In this document: in pieces, positions 35,792 through 47,611 of the stretch | Position numbering within the stretch: the first letter of the stretch is position 1 | Layout: every line of letters starts with the position of its first letter | Origin: Mycolicibacterium alvei | GTDB taxonomy: Bacteria > Actinomycetota > Actinomycetes > Mycobacteriales > Mycobacteriaceae | Assembly: GCF_010727325.1 (NCBI RefSeq) | Contig: NZ_AP022565.1 | Span: forward strand, 1,054,001 to 1,118,000 | Length of the DNA stretch: 64,000 nucleotides | Reading direction: 5' to 3' | The notes under the pieces: model-generated | What the model was told of the DNA's origin: nothing | Seen by the model: the letters and a program-made list of their open reading frames with translations, nothing else | Databases searched by the model: none | Made by a program: the position numbers and the translations under genes

Positions 35792-37732
35792 GTGCGGTTG
35801 CCGGCGTCCACCCGTTCTGTGATCACGCTGCTCAGTGCCGTTGCTGTCGTCGCTGTCGTCCTTGCCGGATGCGCCGACAGCAGCCGGCGCCCGGCCAGTA
35901 CCTACGCCGGGCCGTGCCAGATCCTGTCCAACGGCACCCCGGAGCCCAAGGCCCCGTCGACGCCAAATCGGGCGACCAACCCCGAGATCGGCACCGGGTA
36001 CCGCAGCGACATGACGGCCGTCCGCACCTCCACGTACGCGGTGGCCACCGCCAATCCGCTGGCCACCGAAGCGGCCTGCAAGGTGCTGCGCGACGGTGGC
36101 ACCGCGGCCGACGCACTGGTGACCGCACAGGCGGTACTCGGGCTCGTCGAACCGCAGTCCTCCGGGATCGGCGGCGGCGGGTTCCTGCTCTACTACGACG
36201 CCGCAGGCGACACGGTGCGCACATTCGACGGGCGTGAAACGGCACCGACCGCGGCGACCGAGAACTACCTGCGCTGGGTGTCGGAGACCGACCGCACCGT
36301 CCCCAAACCCGATGCGCGGTCATCGGGTCGCTCGATCGGGGTGCCCGGCATCGTGCGACTGCTCGACGATGTCCACCGCCAGTTCGGCAAGCTGGACTGG
36401 CGCGACCTCTTCGACCCGGCCGTGTCGATGGCAGATCGGGGATTCGACGTCAGTCCGCGCCTGGCTGCCGCGATCGAGGACGCCGACGCCCAACTCCGGG
36501 TGGACCCCGCCGCCGCCGGTTACTTCCTCAACCCCGACGGAAGTCCCAAACCGGCCGGCACCCGCATGACCAACCCGGCCTACGCGAAAACCCTGGGCGC
36601 CATCGCATCCGAGGGCGCTCAGGCGTTCTACACCGGTGACATTGCCCGCGCTGTCGTGGCCGCCGCCACCGACACCAGCGGCGGGCGCACGCCGAGCGCC
36701 ATGACCGCGCACGATCTCGCCGGCTACACCGTCCGGCAGCGTGACCCGGTGTGCACCACCTACCGTGGTCACGAGGTCTGCGGAATGGCACCGCCGTCAT
36801 CGGGCGGCATCGCGGTGGCGGCCACCCTCGGCATGCTCGAGCACTTCCCGATGAGCGACTACAAGCCGGCCCATGTCGACCCGAACGGCGGTCATCCGTC
36901 GGTAACCGGAGTGCACCTCATCTCCGAGGCCGAACGGCTCGCATACGCCGATCGCGATCGCTACGTTGCCGATACCGATTTCGTCCCACTGCCCGGTGGA
37001 TCCCCCGAAACCCTGCTCGACGGTGCCTACCTCACCGGCCGGAGCGCGCTGATCTCCAGGAACCACACGATGGGCATCGCCGCACCCGGGGACTTCGCGC
37101 CGCCGATAACCACACCGCCGGCACCCGAGCACGGCACCAGCCAGATCAGCGTGGTCGACCGTTTCGGCAACGCGGCGTCGCTGACCACCTCGATCGAGTC
37201 GGCGTTCGGATCGTTCCACATGGTCGACGGATTCCTGCTGAACAACCAGCTCACCGATTTCTCGGCCGAGCCGATCAGCGTCGAAGGTCAGCCGATACCC
37301 AATCGCGTCCAGCCCGGCAAGCGCCCGCGGAGCACCATGGCCCCCACCCTGGTCTTCGACAAGACCGGGCCGCAACGGGGTCCGCTTTATGCGGTCCTGG
37401 GCTCCCCCGGTGGCCCGCTCATCATCCAGTTCATCGTGAAAACCCTTGTCGGCATGCTGGATTGGGGTCTGGATCCACAGCAGGCGATATCCATGATCAA
37501 CTTCGGCGCGGCCAACACGCCCGTCACCAACGTGGGCGGTGAGCATCCGTTGGTCGACACCGCCGCCAACGGCGACCGCGATCAACTGGTCGAGGGCCTG
37601 CGCGCACTCGGGCATCAGGTTTCGCTGGCCGATCAGCCCAGTGGGCTCTCAGCCCTGGTACGGGCGTCGCCGGGCTGGATCGGCGGGGCGGACCCCCGCC
37701 GCGAAGGCCTGGCGCTCGGCGATACCGGCTGA
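35792..37732 (+). CDS. ggt: Gamma-glutamyltranspeptidase lipoprotein
   Basis: A 646-residue Ntn-hydrolase of the GGT family. The GTG start is followed by a lipoprotein signal with lipobox VLAGC (Cys27), so it is membrane-anchored outside the cytoplasm. The autoprocessing nucleophile is predicted to be Thr449 in [19 protein letters not shown]; the small subunit then carries the substrate loop SIESAFGS and [13 protein letters not shown]. It would hydrolyse or transfer gamma-glutamyl groups of glutathione-like compounds; mycobacteria use mycothiol and ergothioneine, so the substrate is open. It is divergent from uvrC (50-base gap). This position holds different genes in M. tuberculosis. Confidence 0.9.
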   Translation: MRLPASTRSVITLLSAVAVVAVVLAGCADSSRRPASTYAGPCQILSNGTPEPKAPSTPNRATNPEIGTGYRSDMTAVRTSTYAVATANPLATEAACKVLRDGGTAADALVTAQAVLGLVEPQSSGIGGGGFLLYYDAAGDTVRTFDGRETAPTAATENYLRWVSETDRTVPKPDARSSGRSIGVPGIVRLLDDVHRQFGKLDWRDLFDPAVSMADRGFDVSPRLAAAIEDADAQLRVDPAAAGYFLNPDGSPKPAGTRMTNPAYAKTLGAIASEGAQAFYTGDIARAVVAAATDTSGGRTPSAMTAHDLAGYTVRQRDPVCTTYRGHEVCGMAPPSSGGIAVAATLGMLEHFPMSDYKPAHVDPNGGHPSVTGVHLISEAERLAYADRDRYVADTDFVPLPGGSPETLLDGAYLTGRSALISRNHTMGIAAPGDFAPPITTPPAPEHGTSQISVVDRFGNAASLTTSIESAFGSFHMVDGFLLNNQLTDFSAEPISVEGQPIPNRVQPGKRPRSTMAPTLVFDKTGPQRGPLYAVLGSPGGPLIIQFIVKTLVGMLDWGLDPQQAISMINFGAANTPVTNVGGEHPLVDTAANGDRDQLVEGLRALGHQVSLADQPSGLSALVRASPGWIGGADPRREGLALGDTG

Positions 37733-37741
37733 CCGGGCGCC

Positions 37742-38206
37742 TCAGCCCGGATTCGGGCGGTAACGGTCGATCAGGTCCCGAACCTCGTCCATCGCCTCGA
37801 TCGCACGACCCTTGTCGACTGCCTGGATCGCCATCACCGGGATGTACTCATCGTCGGGTAGATCCAGCCGGGCCCAGCGGGCGCCGACCGGGAACGACAG
37901 TCCGAGCACCTCCGGCCATGGAATCACCTTGAAACTGATCAGATTCCGGACCGCTACTCCCGACGGGCCCACCCGCAACCGCGGCCGTGCGAACATCAGC
38001 ACAACCGCGCCGATGATTGCCCCGAGCAGGGCGATCGCCACCTGATCGGAGGTCTGGAAGACCACGCCGGTAGATCCCACCTTCAGCAGCGCTCCGACCG
38101 TCACGTGCGCCAAGAAGATGATCAGCGCCGCACCGTAGGCGAAATACGGTGTGCGATGAGGCCGGATGTCAACATCCCAGGTTTCCGTCGTCATATCTTC
38201 AGCCAT
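37742..38206 (-). CDS. PH-domain-like membrane protein (Rv1417 family)
   Basis: A 154-residue protein with two membrane helices (near residues 22-42, FAYGAALIIFLAHVTVGALL, and 55-73, VAIALLGAIIGAVVLMFA). A C-terminal bacterial PH (DUF2581-type) domain follows: LRVGPSGVAVRNLISFKVIP, with W and acidic residues at WPEVLGLSF. It has a conserved linkage to ribH in mycobacteria, downstream of it by 6 bases. The function is unknown. Confidence 0.85.
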   Translation of the reverse strand: MAEDMTTETWDVDIRPHRTPYFAYGAALIIFLAHVTVGALLKVGSTGVVFQTSDQVAIALLGAIIGAVVLMFARPRLRVGPSGVAVRNLISFKVIPWPEVLGLSFPVGARWARLDLPDDEYIPVMAIQAVDKGRAIEAMDEVRDLIDRYRPNPG

Positions 38207-38212
38207 GGCATG

Positions 38213-40017
<1,805 letters not shown>

Positions 40018-40114
40018 CTGCGCCACCTTGCCTGTTCTCATGCCAGGTCCCCACGGCGGGACCATATGCCGACTCCAGTATGAACCACCGAAATCCAGCG
40101 GTTATTGCCAGCTC

Positions 40115-40714
40115 TTACTCACCGGTACCGGCCATCAACCGCTCAACATATTTCGCGATGATGTCGACCTCGAGATTGACCGTCGTCCCCACGGCCGCCT
40201 GGCCCAGCGTGGTGAGCTCACGCGTCGTGGGAATCAACGACACCTCGAACCAGTCATCAGCCACCGCCGACACCGTCAGCGAGACCCCGTCCACGGTGAT
40301 CGAGCCCTTCTCCACCACATAACGCGACAGCGTGGCAGGCAGACCGATGCGCACCACTTCCCAGTGGTCGAAGGGCGTGCGGGAAACCACAGTGCCGGTG
40401 CCGTCCACGTGCCCCTGCACGATGTGTCCACCGAGGCGACTGTTGACCGCGGCGGCCCGCTCCAGGTTCACCTGGCTGCCGACACCGACCCCACCCAGGC
40501 TCGAGCGGCTGAGCGTCTCCCCCATGACGTCTGCGGTGAACGCACCGTCGGGCAGCACGTCCACCACGGTGAGACAGACCCCGTTCACCGCGATCGAGTC
40601 GCCGTGACCGGCATCGGAGGTGACCACAGGGCCGCGGATGGTGAACCGGGCGGCATCCGTGAGCTCCGCTTTATCGACCAGGACACCCAGCTCTTCAACG
40701 ATTCCGGTGAACAC
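40115..40714 (-). CDS. ribE: Riboflavin synthase alpha chain
   Basis: A 199-residue riboflavin synthase, converting two lumazines to riboflavin. GTG at 40714 gives the invariant N-terminus MFTGIVEELG. The two homologous barrels each carry GDSIAVNGVCLTV and GSITVDGVSLTVS. It is followed by ribBA after 97 bases on the same strand. No FMN riboswitch is recognisable upstream. The start faces lprG across a 73-base divergent gap. Confidence 0.95.
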   Translation of the reverse strand: MFTGIVEELGVLVDKAELTDAARFTIRGPVVTSDAGHGDSIAVNGVCLTVVDVLPDGAFTADVMGETLSRSSLGGVGVGSQVNLERAAAVNSRLGGHIVQGHVDGTGTVVSRTPFDHWEVVRIGLPATLSRYVVEKGSITVDGVSLTVSAVADDWFEVSLIPTTRELTTLGQAAVGTTVNLEVDIIAKYVERLMAGTGE

Positions 40715-40787
40715 GTCGACCAGAGTATTCAGTCCACCTCGGGTTGGAGAAAACGCCCGACCGCCGCGAGCCTCTACGATGCAAGTC

Positions 40788-41507
40788 ATGCAGACGCGCC
40801 CACGCTTCGCAGTCCAGTCCCTACTCGCCACTTTCTTCGCAGCGACCGCGCTTGTCGCGGGCTGCTCGTCGTCGTCGTCCACGGAGACGTCGACAGCGCC
40901 ACTGCCCGATGCGGCACAGGTCCTCCAGGAGTCCGCGGCCAGCACCAAGGCCCAGCAGAGCGTTCACCTGCTGCTGACCGTCCAGGGCACGATCGACGGC
41001 CTTCCCATCGAGAAGCTCGACGGTGACCTGACGAATACTCCCGAGGTGGCCGCCGAGGGCACCACCGACCTCATCGCTTTCGGCCAGAAGATCGAGGATG
41101 CAAAGTTCGTCGTCGCCGACGGAAACCTCTACGCCGCGTTGACCCCCGGCGACCCGCTGTCCAATTACGGACCGGCCGAGAAGATCTACGACATCTCGGC
41201 CATCCTGAACCCCGACACCGGCCTCGCCAACGTGCTGGCGAACTTCAGCGACGCCAAGGCCGACGGCCGTGAATCGATCGGCGGCACCGAGGGTGTCCGG
41301 GTGACCGGCACCGTCAGCGCCGACGCGGTCAACAAGATCGCCCCGCAGCTCAAGGCCACCGGCCCGGTCCCGGGAACCGCCTGGATCACCGAGGACGGGA
41401 ACCACACCCTGCTGCAGGCCAAGCTCGAACCCACCCCCGGGAACAGCGTCACCATGACCCTGACTGACTGGGGTAAGCAGGTCACCGTCACCAAGCCCGC
41501 GTCCTGA
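40788..41507 (+). CDS. lprG: LprG lipoprotein, lipid/lipoglycan carrier
   Basis: A 239-residue LppX/LprG-family lipoprotein. The signal peptide ends in lipobox LVAGC, followed by a serine-rich linker. The mature fold signature includes [20 protein letters not shown], nearly identical to M. tuberculosis LprG (Rv1411c). LprG binds triacylated glycolipids and triacylglycerol in a hydrophobic cavity and works with P55. The ATG at 40788 was chosen; another ATG lies 3 codons upstream. The stop overlaps the p55 ATG by one base (TGATG). Confidence 0.94.
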   Translation: MQTRPRFAVQSLLATFFAATALVAGCSSSSSTETSTAPLPDAAQVLQESAASTKAQQSVHLLLTVQGTIDGLPIEKLDGDLTNTPEVAAEGTTDLIAFGQKIEDAKFVVADGNLYAALTPGDPLSNYGPAEKIYDISAILNPDTGLANVLANFSDAKADGRESIGGTEGVRVTGTVSADAVNKIAPQLKATGPVPGTAWITEDGNHTLLQAKLEPTPGNSVTMTLTDWGKQVTVTKPAS

Positions 41508-43075
41508 TGCGGGGTGCGCAGTCGGTGAGCGCCGGCCGCAACCGCCACATCGCGATCAGCGCGGGCAGTCTTGCCGTGCTGCTCGGTGCCCTCGACACCT
41601 ACGTCGTGGTCACGATCATGACCGACATCATGTCCGACGTCGGCATCCCGATAAACAAGATCCAGCAGGTCACACCGATCATCACGGGCTATCTGCTGGG
41701 CTATATCGCCGCCATGCCGCTGCTGGGCCGGGCCTCGGACCGGTTCGGGCGCAAGATGCTGATCCAGGTCGGACTGGCCGGTTTCGCGGTCGGTTCGGTG
41801 ATCACCGCACTGTCCGGCAACCTGACCACTCTGGTCATCGGCCGCATCGTCCAGGGCACCGCGAGCGGTGCGCTGTTGCCGGTGACCCTCGCGCTGGCCG
41901 CCGATCTGTGGGCCGCACGTAGCCGCGCCGCGGTGCTGGGCGGCGTCGGCGCCGCACAGGAATTCGGCAGTGTCCTGGGCCCGCTCTACGGCATCGGCGC
42001 GGTCGCGCTGTTCCATCACTGGCAGGCCGTGTTCTGGATCAATGTGCCGCTGGCCGTCATCGCCATGGTGATGATCCACTTCAGCCTGCCGGGCAAGGAG
42101 CCGAGCGACCAGCCGGAGAAGGTCGACGTCGTCGGCGGCGTCCTGCTGGCGATTGCGTTGGGCCTGGCCGTCGTCGGTCTGTACAACCCCGAACCGGACG
42201 GCAAGCAGATCCTGCCCAGCTGGGGTCTGCCGCTCCTGATCGGTGCGCTGGTGGCAGCCGTCGCGTTCTTCGTGTGGGAGAAGGTGGCCCGGACCCGGCT
42301 GATCGAACCTGCGGGGGTGAAGTTCCGGCCGTTCCTGGCTGCGCTTGCCGCCTCGTTGTGTACCGGTGCGGCGCTGATGGTCACGCTGGTCAATGTCGAA
42401 CTGTTCGGGCAGGGCGTTCTCGGCAAGGACAAGTACGAGACCGCCTTCCTGCTGCTGTGGTTCCTGGGCGCCCTGCCGATCGGCGCGCTGGTCGGCGGCT
42501 GGATCGCCACCCGCGTCGGGGATCGCATCGTCACCTTCGTCGGCCTGATGATCGCGGCCGGTGGCTTCTGGCTGATCACCCACTGGTCGATGGACGTGCT
42601 CGACGCCTCCTACGACCTGGGTCTGTTCCGTGTGCCGGTGCTGGACACCGATCTGGCGCTCGTGGGTCTGGGACTCGGGCTGGTGATCGCTCCGCTCACC
42701 TCCGCAGCGCTGCGGGTGGTGCCTGCCGCACAGCACGGGATCGCCTCGGCATTCGTGGTGGTGGCTCGGATGATCGGCATGCTGATCGGCATGGCGGGGC
42801 TGTCCGCCTGGGGCCTGTTCCGCTTCAATCAGCACCTGGCCGGCCTGGCGGCCGCGGCGAACTCCACCGAAATGTCGCTGCAGGAGCGGCTGGCGTCGCA
42901 GGCAGTCCGCTATCGCGAGGCGTACGTCGCCATGTACGGCGATATCTTCGGGATCACCGCGCTCGTCTGCGTGGTGGGTGCGGTGCTCGGCCTGCTGATC
43001 GCCGCGCGCAACGTCCACGTCGACGAGCCGGTGCAGCTACCCCAGGAGCAGCCGACGGGTCACCGATCCAGCTGA
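41507..43075 (+). CDS. p55: MFS transporter P55
   Basis: A 522-residue, 14-helix major facilitator of the DHA2 type, homologue of Rv1410c. The MFS motif is [20 protein letters not shown], between the second and third helices; helix 1 has [15 protein letters not shown]55 is required with LprG for lipid and lipoarabinomannan surface display, and affects drug tolerance. It is translationally coupled to lprG. Confidence 0.95.
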   Translation: MRGAQSVSAGRNRHIAISAGSLAVLLGALDTYVVVTIMTDIMSDVGIPINKIQQVTPIITGYLLGYIAAMPLLGRASDRFGRKMLIQVGLAGFAVGSVITALSGNLTTLVIGRIVQGTASGALLPVTLALAADLWAARSRAAVLGGVGAAQEFGSVLGPLYGIGAVALFHHWQAVFWINVPLAVIAMVMIHFSLPGKEPSDQPEKVDVVGGVLLAIALGLAVVGLYNPEPDGKQILPSWGLPLLIGALVAAVAFFVWEKVARTRLIEPAGVKFRPFLAALAASLCTGAALMVTLVNVELFGQGVLGKDKYETAFLLLWFLGALPIGALVGGWIATRVGDRIVTFVGLMIAAGGFWLITHWSMDVLDASYDLGLFRVPVLDTDLALVGLGLGLVIAPLTSAALRVVPAAQHGIASAFVVVARMIGMLIGMAGLSAWGLFRFNQHLAGLAAAANSTEMSLQERLASQAVRYREAYVAMYGDIFGITALVCVVGAVLGLLIAARNVHVDEPVQLPQEQPTGHRSS

Positions 43076-43080
43076 TCGGT

Positions 43081-43236
43081 TCAGCAGCGCTCGACCCCGG
43101 GGCTCAGCAAGCGTGGCGCCCGGCCGGCCTCAGTTGGCCGGTCGGGCAACGCAATACGTAGTGGGACACGCACCAGCGCGCGGATCGTGCGAGGGGTCCA
43201 TGCGGGAATGGGGACCCAGTCCTGCAGTGCAGTCAT
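43081..43236 (-). CDS. Candidate 51-residue protein, possibly iron-regulated
   Basis: An unannotated minus-strand frame of 51 codons in the p55-ribD spacer, beginning MTALQDWVPIPAWTPRTIRA and ending with cysteine. It is arginine-rich, with two tryptophans. AAAGGA lies about 9 bases before the ATG. An IdeR-box-like sequence lies 110 bases upstream on the same transcript side. The 3' half coincides with the GC hairpin at 43119-43146, so that hairpin could instead be the sole function of this DNA. No family is recognised. Confidence 0.38.
   Translation of the reverse strand: MTALQDWVPIPAWTPRTIRALVRVPLRIALPDRPTEAGRAPRLLSPGVERC
43119..43146. terminator. GC-rich hairpin downstream of p55
   Basis: CCCGGCCGGCC (43119-43129) pairs with GGCCGGTCGGG (43136-43146) over 11 pairs (one G-U), with a 6-base loop. 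It starts 43 bases after the p55 stop. There is no T-tract, as usual for mycobacterial terminators. It lies between two genes that converge (p55, ribD). Confidence 0.55.
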
Positions 43237-43345
43237 GCTCGCGTCCTTTGCTCGTGTTCACCTGGCGCACATTCGGCAGTGAAACGCGCTCTGGTACGAG
43301 TGTACCGATCGTCACCGACAATGCCCGGTATTTCAGGGCCGTAAT

Positions 43346-43364
43346 TTAGGTCACCCTAACTAAA
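43346..43364. promoter_or_regulatory. IdeR (iron) box candidate
   Basis: The 19 bases starting TTAGGTCACCCTAACTAA match the mycobacterial IdeR consensus (TTAGGTTAGSCTAACCTAA) at 15 of 19 positions, with both half-sites recognisable. The site lies 24 bases past the ribD stop and 110 bases upstream of the small minus-strand frame at 43081-43236; nothing on the plus strand follows that it could control. Confidence 0.5.
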
Positions 43365-43387
43365 GCTGGCCAACTGCTGCGAGCCTG

Positions 43388-44392
43388 CTATCCGTTGGGC
43401 ACCAAGCTCAGACGGACATCCGGACCGATCGCGTTGATGCCGTCGAATCGCCAACGCTGAGCATGCACCATGCTGAGCACCCCGATGTCGTCGACCGCAG
43501 TGATCGGTCCACCCAGCAATATCGGTGCGACATAAGCCACGATCCGGTTGATCACGCCGGCCCGCAGGAAGGCCCCGGCCAGCGTCGGCCCGCCCTCCAG
43601 GATCACGTCGGTCCGGTCCCCCAGGGACCGCAGCACCTCATGTGGATCATGCGTGCGGATCAGCATGGTGCGCGAATCGTCGTTGAGCACATTGGCGTCC
43701 GGCGACACCTCGCGCATACCCACCACCACGCGCAGCGGTTGACGGTCGGCGAGCGACCCGTCGGGCCTGCGTGCGGTCAGCGTCGGATCATCAACGAACA
43801 CCGTGCCGGTGCCGACCACGATCGCTTCCGCCACAGCGCGTTTACGATGCACGTCGGCACGTGCGGCCTCACTGGTGATCCACTGGCTGGACCCGTCGGC
43901 AGCAGCGCTGCGTCCGTCCACGCTGGTCGCGAATTTCCATGTGACATGCGGCGATCCGGTGCGCTGCTTGTGCAGCCACTCGCGCAGCGGTCCCTTTTCG
44001 ACCTCGTCGGCCAACACCCCGGCACTGACGGTGACGCCGGAATCAGAGAGGCGTTGCGCCCCGCCTTCCGCTTCCGGGTTGGGGTCGGACACCGCAAAGA
44101 TGACCGTCGAAATACCCGCTGTGAGAAGCGCATCCACGCACGGCGGGGTGCGACCGTGGTGATTGCACGGTTCCAGGGTGAGGACGGCGGTGCCGCCCTT
44201 GGCACGGTCGCCGGCCACCTGCAACGCCACCACCTCGGCGTGCGGACCACCGACCGGTTGCGTCCCGCCGACCCCGGCGATCTGCCCGTCGCGGTCCAAG
44301 ATCACCGCACCCACGGGCGGATTGGGATAGGTCGAGCCCTTGACCTGTTCGGCTTGTTTGATGGCCAGCCGCATCGCGGCCTCGGGCGTCAT
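43388..44392 (-). CDS. ribD: RibD, diaminohydroxyphosphoribosylaminopyrimidine deaminase/reductase
   Basis: A 334-residue bifunctional riboflavin enzyme. The N-terminal deaminase has the zinc motif HAEV followed by [13 protein letters not shown]. The C-terminal reductase domain (from about 155) has [20 protein letters not shown] and [19 protein letters not shown]. It is called ribG in M. tuberculosis (Rv1409). It overlaps rpe by 4 bases and is the end of the fmt-rsmB-rpe-ribD set. Confidence 0.95.
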   Translation of the reverse strand: MTPEAAMRLAIKQAEQVKGSTYPNPPVGAVILDRDGQIAGVGGTQPVGGPHAEVVALQVAGDRAKGGTAVLTLEPCNHHGRTPPCVDALLTAGISTVIFAVSDPNPEAEGGAQRLSDSGVTVSAGVLADEVEKGPLREWLHKQRTGSPHVTWKFATSVDGRSAAADGSSQWITSEAARADVHRKRAVAEAIVVGTGTVFVDDPTLTARRPDGSLADRQPLRVVVGMREVSPDANVLNDDSRTMLIRTHDPHEVLRSLGDRTDVILEGGPTLAGAFLRAGVINRIVAYVAPILLGGPITAVDDIGVLSMVHAQRWRFDGINAIGPDVRLSLVPNG

Positions 44393-45066
44393 AGCGCCAG
44401 ATGTCTTGAGGCGCTCGCGGCCTGCAGGCGCAGGGATTTCACCGCAGCTGCCGGATCGGCCGCGCTGTACACCGCGGACCCGGCTACGAAGCAGTCCACG
44501 CCGGCCTCGGCGGCCTGCTCGATGGTGTCGGCATTGATGCCTCCGTCGATCTCGACGACGATGGTCAATTCTCCGGAGTCGACGAGGCGGCGCACCGTGC
44601 TCACCTTGGAGAGCACCTCCGGGATGAACTTCTGTCCGCCGAACCCGGGCTCCACCGACATCACCAGCAGGGTGTCGAACTCCTTGAGGATCTCCAGGTA
44701 CGGCTCCAGCGGAGTGCCCGGTTTCACCGAAAGGCCGGCCTTGGCACCGGCGGCGCGGATATCGCGGGCCACGCCGATCGGGTTGTCGGTCGCTTCGGCG
44801 TGGAACGTGACGTTGTAGGCACCCGCCTCGGCGTACGGCGGCGCCCAGCGCTCCGGCTGATCGATCATCAGGTGGCAGTCCATCGGGATGTCGGTCACCT
44901 TCAGCAGCGACTCCACGACCGGCATGCCCAGCGTCAGGTTGGGCACGAAGTGGTTGTCCATGACATCGACATGCAGCCAGTCGGCCCCGGCCACCGCGGC
45001 GACCTCATCGGCGAGCCGCGCGAAATCGGCGGACAGGATGGACGGGGCGATCAGGGGTTCTGCCAT
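44389..45066 (-). CDS. rpe: Ribulose-phosphate 3-epimerase
   Basis: A 225-residue TIM-barrel epimerase. The signature is [17 protein letters not shown], then [19 protein letters not shown] and [20 protein letters not shown]. The ATG at 45066 (MAEPLIAPS) is the conserved start. It lies 5 bases after rsmB. It interconverts ribulose 5-phosphate and xylulose 5-phosphate, supplying substrate to the transketolase at 16-18 kb. Confidence 0.96.
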   Translation of the reverse strand: MAEPLIAPSILSADFARLADEVAAVAGADWLHVDVMDNHFVPNLTLGMPVVESLLKVTDIPMDCHLMIDQPERWAPPYAEAGAYNVTFHAEATDNPIGVARDIRAAGAKAGLSVKPGTPLEPYLEILKEFDTLLVMSVEPGFGGQKFIPEVLSKVSTVRRLVDSGELTIVVEIDGGINADTIEQAAEAGVDCFVAGSAVYSAADPAAAVKSLRLQAASASRHLAL

Positions 45067-45071
45067 GGCGA

Positions 45072-46481
45072 TCAGCCTACTTTTAGCACGGCGGCGAACA
45101 TCGCATCGGTCCCGTGCCGGTGCGGCCACAGCTGGACATGCGGTCCGTCGCCGAGATCGTCGGCCGGGGCGAACAACTCCCGCGCATCCAGCTGAGTCAC
45201 CGGATACCGGCGCACCGCATCGGCCACCACCCCGACCGTTTCAGCCAGATGAGGCGAACAGGTCGCGTAGAGGACCACACCACCGGGGCGGGTCAGCTTG
45301 ATGGCCGCGGCCAGCAGCTCACGCTGCAGTTTCGCCAGCCCGGGGACATCGGCGGGCTGACGACGCCACCGCGCCTCGGGGCGCCGGCGCAGCGCGCCCA
45401 ACCCGGTGCAGGGGGCATCGACGAGGACCCGGTCGAATCCGGGTTCCAGACCGGATTCCCGTCCGTCCACACGGTGCACGTCGACGTCGAGCCCGCGAAC
45501 GTTCTCCTCGACCAGATCGGCGCGGCGTGGTGCCGGTTCGACCGCGGTGACGCGTGCACCCGAGGCCGCGCCGATGGCGGCCAGCAGGGCGGTCTTGCCA
45601 CCCGGTCCGGCGCACAGATCGAGCCAGCGGCCGGTGTCCGGGCCGTCGAGTCCGGCCAGCGTCAGCGCACGGGCCACCAACTGGCTGCCCTCGTCCTGGA
45701 CCTGGGCGGCGCCGTCACGCACGGCTGCCAACTGACCGGGATCACCGCCGGGCAAGTAGACCGCATACGGCGAGTAGCGGCCCACCGTGCCGTCGGCCTG
45801 TGCGGCCAGTTCGGCGGCGGTCAGGGCGGTGGGCCGCGCCGCCAGATGCACCAGGGGACGCTCGTCGTCACTGGTCAGCAGGGCGTCGAGTTCACCGGCC
45901 CTGGCCCCGAGCGCGTCGGTGAAGGCCTGGGCGATCCATCGCGGGTGGGCGTGCACGAACGCCGCATGCCCGACCGGATCGGTGGCCATCGGCGGTGCCA
46001 GCTGCTCCATCCATTCCGCTTCGGCGCTGCGGGAGATCGTCCGGAGTACGCCGTTGACGAAACCGGCTCGGGCCGTATCGAATTCGATGCCGGCCTGTTC
46101 GACGGTGGTGGATACCGCGGCATGCGGCTCGACCCGGGTACGCAGCAGTTGGTAGGTGCCCAGGCGCAACAGGTCGAGCAACACCGGATCGATCTGCTCG
46201 GGTGGGCGCCCGGCTGCCGCAGCGATGACCGCGTCGAGCAGCCCCCGGCTGCGGCAGGCGCCGTAGGTCAGCTCGGTCGCGAACGCCGCGTCGCGCCCCT
46301 CAATCCCCCGCTCCCTCAGTAGGGCGGGCAGGGCCAGGTTGGCGTAGGAGTCACGTTCCGACACCGCGCGCAGCACGTCGAACGCCGCCCGGCGGGCCGG
46401 GTCCAGTGGCGTGCGTCTGGTCGGGCGCTTGCCTTGCGACGCACGATTGGGCCGGTTCGGACGGTTGGTTGGCCTGCTCAT
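45072..46481 (-). CDS. rsmB: 16S rRNA m5C967 methyltransferase RsmB/Fmu
   Basis: A 469-residue protein. The N-terminal NusB-like RNA-binding domain is about residues 28-165. The C-terminal SAM methyltransferase has [19 protein letters not shown], the [19 protein letters not shown] catalytic motif and [16 protein letters not shown] with the second catalytic cysteine. An N-terminal basic, arginine-rich extension (about 25 residues) may help bind rRNA. It overlaps fmt by 4 bases. Confidence 0.95.
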   Translation of the reverse strand: MSRPTNRPNRPNRASQGKRPTRRTPLDPARRAAFDVLRAVSERDSYANLALPALLRERGIEGRDAAFATELTYGACRSRGLLDAVIAAAAGRPPEQIDPVLLDLLRLGTYQLLRTRVEPHAAVSTTVEQAGIEFDTARAGFVNGVLRTISRSAEAEWMEQLAPPMATDPVGHAAFVHAHPRWIAQAFTDALGARAGELDALLTSDDERPLVHLAARPTALTAAELAAQADGTVGRYSPYAVYLPGGDPGQLAAVRDGAAQVQDEGSQLVARALTLAGLDGPDTGRWLDLCAGPGGKTALLAAIGAASGARVTAVEPAPRRADLVEENVRGLDVDVHRVDGRESGLEPGFDRVLVDAPCTGLGALRRRPEARWRRQPADVPGLAKLQRELLAAAIKLTRPGGVVLYATCSPHLAETVGVVADAVRRYPVTQLDARELFAPADDLGDGPHVQLWPHRHGTDAMFAAVLKVG

Positions 46482-47407
46482 GATGCGCGCACCGTTTCCT
46501 CCAACCGTGCGCCGCGGGCCCAGTCGGCGGCGTTCATGAGTTTCTTTCCGGGCGGCTGGATCTGCCCGAGCTGTACCGGTTGCGAGCCCGTACCGACCAG
46601 CACCGCGTTGCGTTCGACCCGGATGTCACCGGGTTCCAACGAGACGTCCGACTGCGCCAGGGTGACCGGACCGACCTTGATCCGCAGGTCCCCGATTGTC
46701 GTCCAGGCGCCGGGATTCGGGGTGACCGCCCGGATACGCCGGTCGATGACGTGGGCCGGGAGATCCCAGCGCACCCGGGCCGACTCCACCGTGATCTTGG
46801 GTGCCAGGCTGACTCCGTCGGCCGGTTGCGGTACCGCGGTCAGCGCCCCTTCGGCGATGCCGTCAAGAGTGGACTCCAGTAGTTCGGCTCCCGAATCAGC
46901 AAGCCGCCCAAGCAGATCGCCCGCAGTGTCGGTGTCGCGTACCCGCTCGGTCACCACCCCATAGACCGGGCCGGAGTCCAGTGCCGGCTCGATCAGGAAC
47001 GTCGTGGCTCCGGTCACCTCTTCGCCCGCCGCCAGGGAGGCCTGTACCGGTGCCGCCCCGCGCCAGGCCGGTAGCAACGAGAAGTGGAGATTGATCCAGC
47101 CGTGTTGCGGCACGGCGAGCAGGCGCTCGCTCAGCAGCGCACCGTAGGCGACCACCGCACAGCAGTCCGGTGCCAGCTCGGACAGCTCGGCGACGAACTC
47201 GTCGGAGTTGGGCTTGGCCGGTCGCAGAACCGGGATGTCGTGTTCGAGCGCCAGCTGCGCGACCGGCGATGGAGCGGGTTTGCCGCGACGTCCGGCCGCG
47301 GCGTCGGGCCGGGTCAGCACCGCGACCACCTCATGACGGGGCGAGTCGATCAGCCGCTGCAACGACGGGAGGGCAGGCTCTGGAGTTCCGGCAAAGACAA
47401 GACGCAC
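46478..47407 (-). CDS. fmt: Methionyl-tRNA formyltransferase
   Basis: A 309-residue Fmt. The N-terminus is [20 protein letters not shown]. The formyltransferase active site is [20 protein letters not shown], with the following [14 protein letters not shown]. The C-terminal tRNA-binding domain has [20 protein letters not shown]. It is the first gene of the fmt-rsmB-rpe-ribD operon. Confidence 0.96.
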   Translation of the reverse strand: MRLVFAGTPEPALPSLQRLIDSPRHEVVAVLTRPDAAAGRRGKPAPSPVAQLALEHDIPVLRPAKPNSDEFVAELSELAPDCCAVVAYGALLSERLLAVPQHGWINLHFSLLPAWRGAAPVQASLAAGEEVTGATTFLIEPALDSGPVYGVVTERVRDTDTAGDLLGRLADSGAELLESTLDGIAEGALTAVPQPADGVSLAPKITVESARVRWDLPAHVIDRRIRAVTPNPGAWTTIGDLRIKVGPVTLAQSDVSLEPGDIRVERNAVLVGTGSQPVQLGQIQPPGKKLMNAADWARGARLEETVRAS

Positions 47408-47611
47408 CGAATCAGTTTAGGTATCCGGCCCGCTGCTCCCCTAATGGCTCGGCTCATCGACGTCGAGTTGACGCAGAGCTGCCGTCCGGGCTCGAGCAGT
47501 TGCCCATCGCTGCCCCCGACTCAAGGAATCAGGCCCAGCATGTCGAGTTTGCGCGTGTCGGAGCTCAATCATGTTGTGCAGCAGCGTGGTTGGGCTGAAT
47601 TGGGGCGGGTT

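Noticed and set aside
40018..40114. FMN riboswitch upstream of ribBA or ribE
   Set aside because: The conserved RFN element sequence is not visible in this 97-base gap nor in the 73 bases before ribE.
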